From positions 1-5,202 of the forward strand of contig JANWZU010000042.1 of NCBI GenBank assembly GCA_025054795.1: DNA of 5,202 nt, in the 5' to 3' direction. Of the stretch, positions 5,177-5,202 are shown piece after piece. The translations under genes were made by a program, and so were the position numbers. Below the pieces are notes generated by a model. It did not search any database and was not told where the DNA came from. It saw nothing but the letters and a program-made list of their open reading frames with translations. Every line of letters starts with the position of its first letter. Position 1 is the stretch's first letter. This stretch comes from Candidatus Caldarchaeum sp. GTDB lineage: Archaea > Thermoproteota > Nitrososphaeria_A > Caldarchaeales > Caldarchaeaceae.

Positions 5177-5202
5177 TACCGGGAGCCTCATACTCCTTCA
5201 GC
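5172..5202 (-). CDS. nuoC: C-terminal end of upstream gene, probably complex I subunit C (partial)
   Basis: Only the last nine codons lie in the window: the minus strand reads LKEYEAPGR then TGA at 5174-5172. A proline- and charge-containing tail of this kind, placed directly before nuoD, fits NuoC, which normally precedes NuoD in nuo/fpo operons. The identification rests on gene order more than sequence. A second frame also stops within the segment (AEGV then TGA at 5190-5188), which would leave a gap of 22 nt to nuoD; the chosen frame gives the tighter spacing and overlaps the nuoD ribosome binding site. Confidence 0.55.
   Translation of the reverse strand, partial: LKEYEAPGR

Noticed and set aside
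1..5202. Search for CRISPR repeats, transposon ends, tRNA genes or a defence system.
   Set aside because: No regularly spaced repeats, inverted-repeat ends, transposase motifs or tRNA-like cloverleaf sequence was seen by eye. Almost every base is accounted for by five genes.

Overview
The window most likely comes from an archaeon of the TACK group, probably a thermophile. An aigarchaeal or early-branching thaumarchaeal-type lineage is my best guess, not something the sequence proves. The evidence is a replicative family B DNA polymerase of the archaeal PolB1 type, an archaeal-style complex I subunit D without hydrogenase cysteines, an archaeal agmatinase-like ureohydrolase, and TATA-like elements about 30 nt ahead of start codons that lack clear Shine-Dalgarno sites. 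G+C looks close to half. Coding density is very high, and no gap between genes exceeds about 43 nt.

Layout from left to right. (1) 1-509, minus strand: the N-terminal part (169 complete residues) of a multi-pass membrane glycosyltransferase-like protein that runs off the left edge. (2) 510-552: a compact divergent intergenic region with two facing, interleaved TATA-like elements. (3) 553-1437, plus strand: an agmatinase/arginase-family ureohydrolase with a complete set of metal ligands. (4) 1469-3937, plus strand: a full-length family B DNA polymerase with intact exonuclease and polymerase motifs and a PCNA-binding-like tail. (5) 3939-5165, minus strand: a complete NuoD-type subunit of respiratory complex I, converging on the polymerase gene with one base between the two stop codons. 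(6) 5172-5202, minus strand: the last codons of the upstream gene, probably nuoC, six bases before nuoD.

The genes belong to separate housekeeping tasks: envelope or glycan assembly, polyamine/agmatine metabolism, DNA replication and respiration. I see no shared pathway among them. nuoC-nuoD is clearly an operon fragment. The ureohydrolase and polymerase genes lie in the same direction 31 nt apart and may or may not be co-transcribed. I found no mobile element, CRISPR array, tRNA, rRNA or defence system. The window looks like an ordinary chromosomal core region, and the points worth a second look are residue-level departures and promoter architecture rather than a new system.
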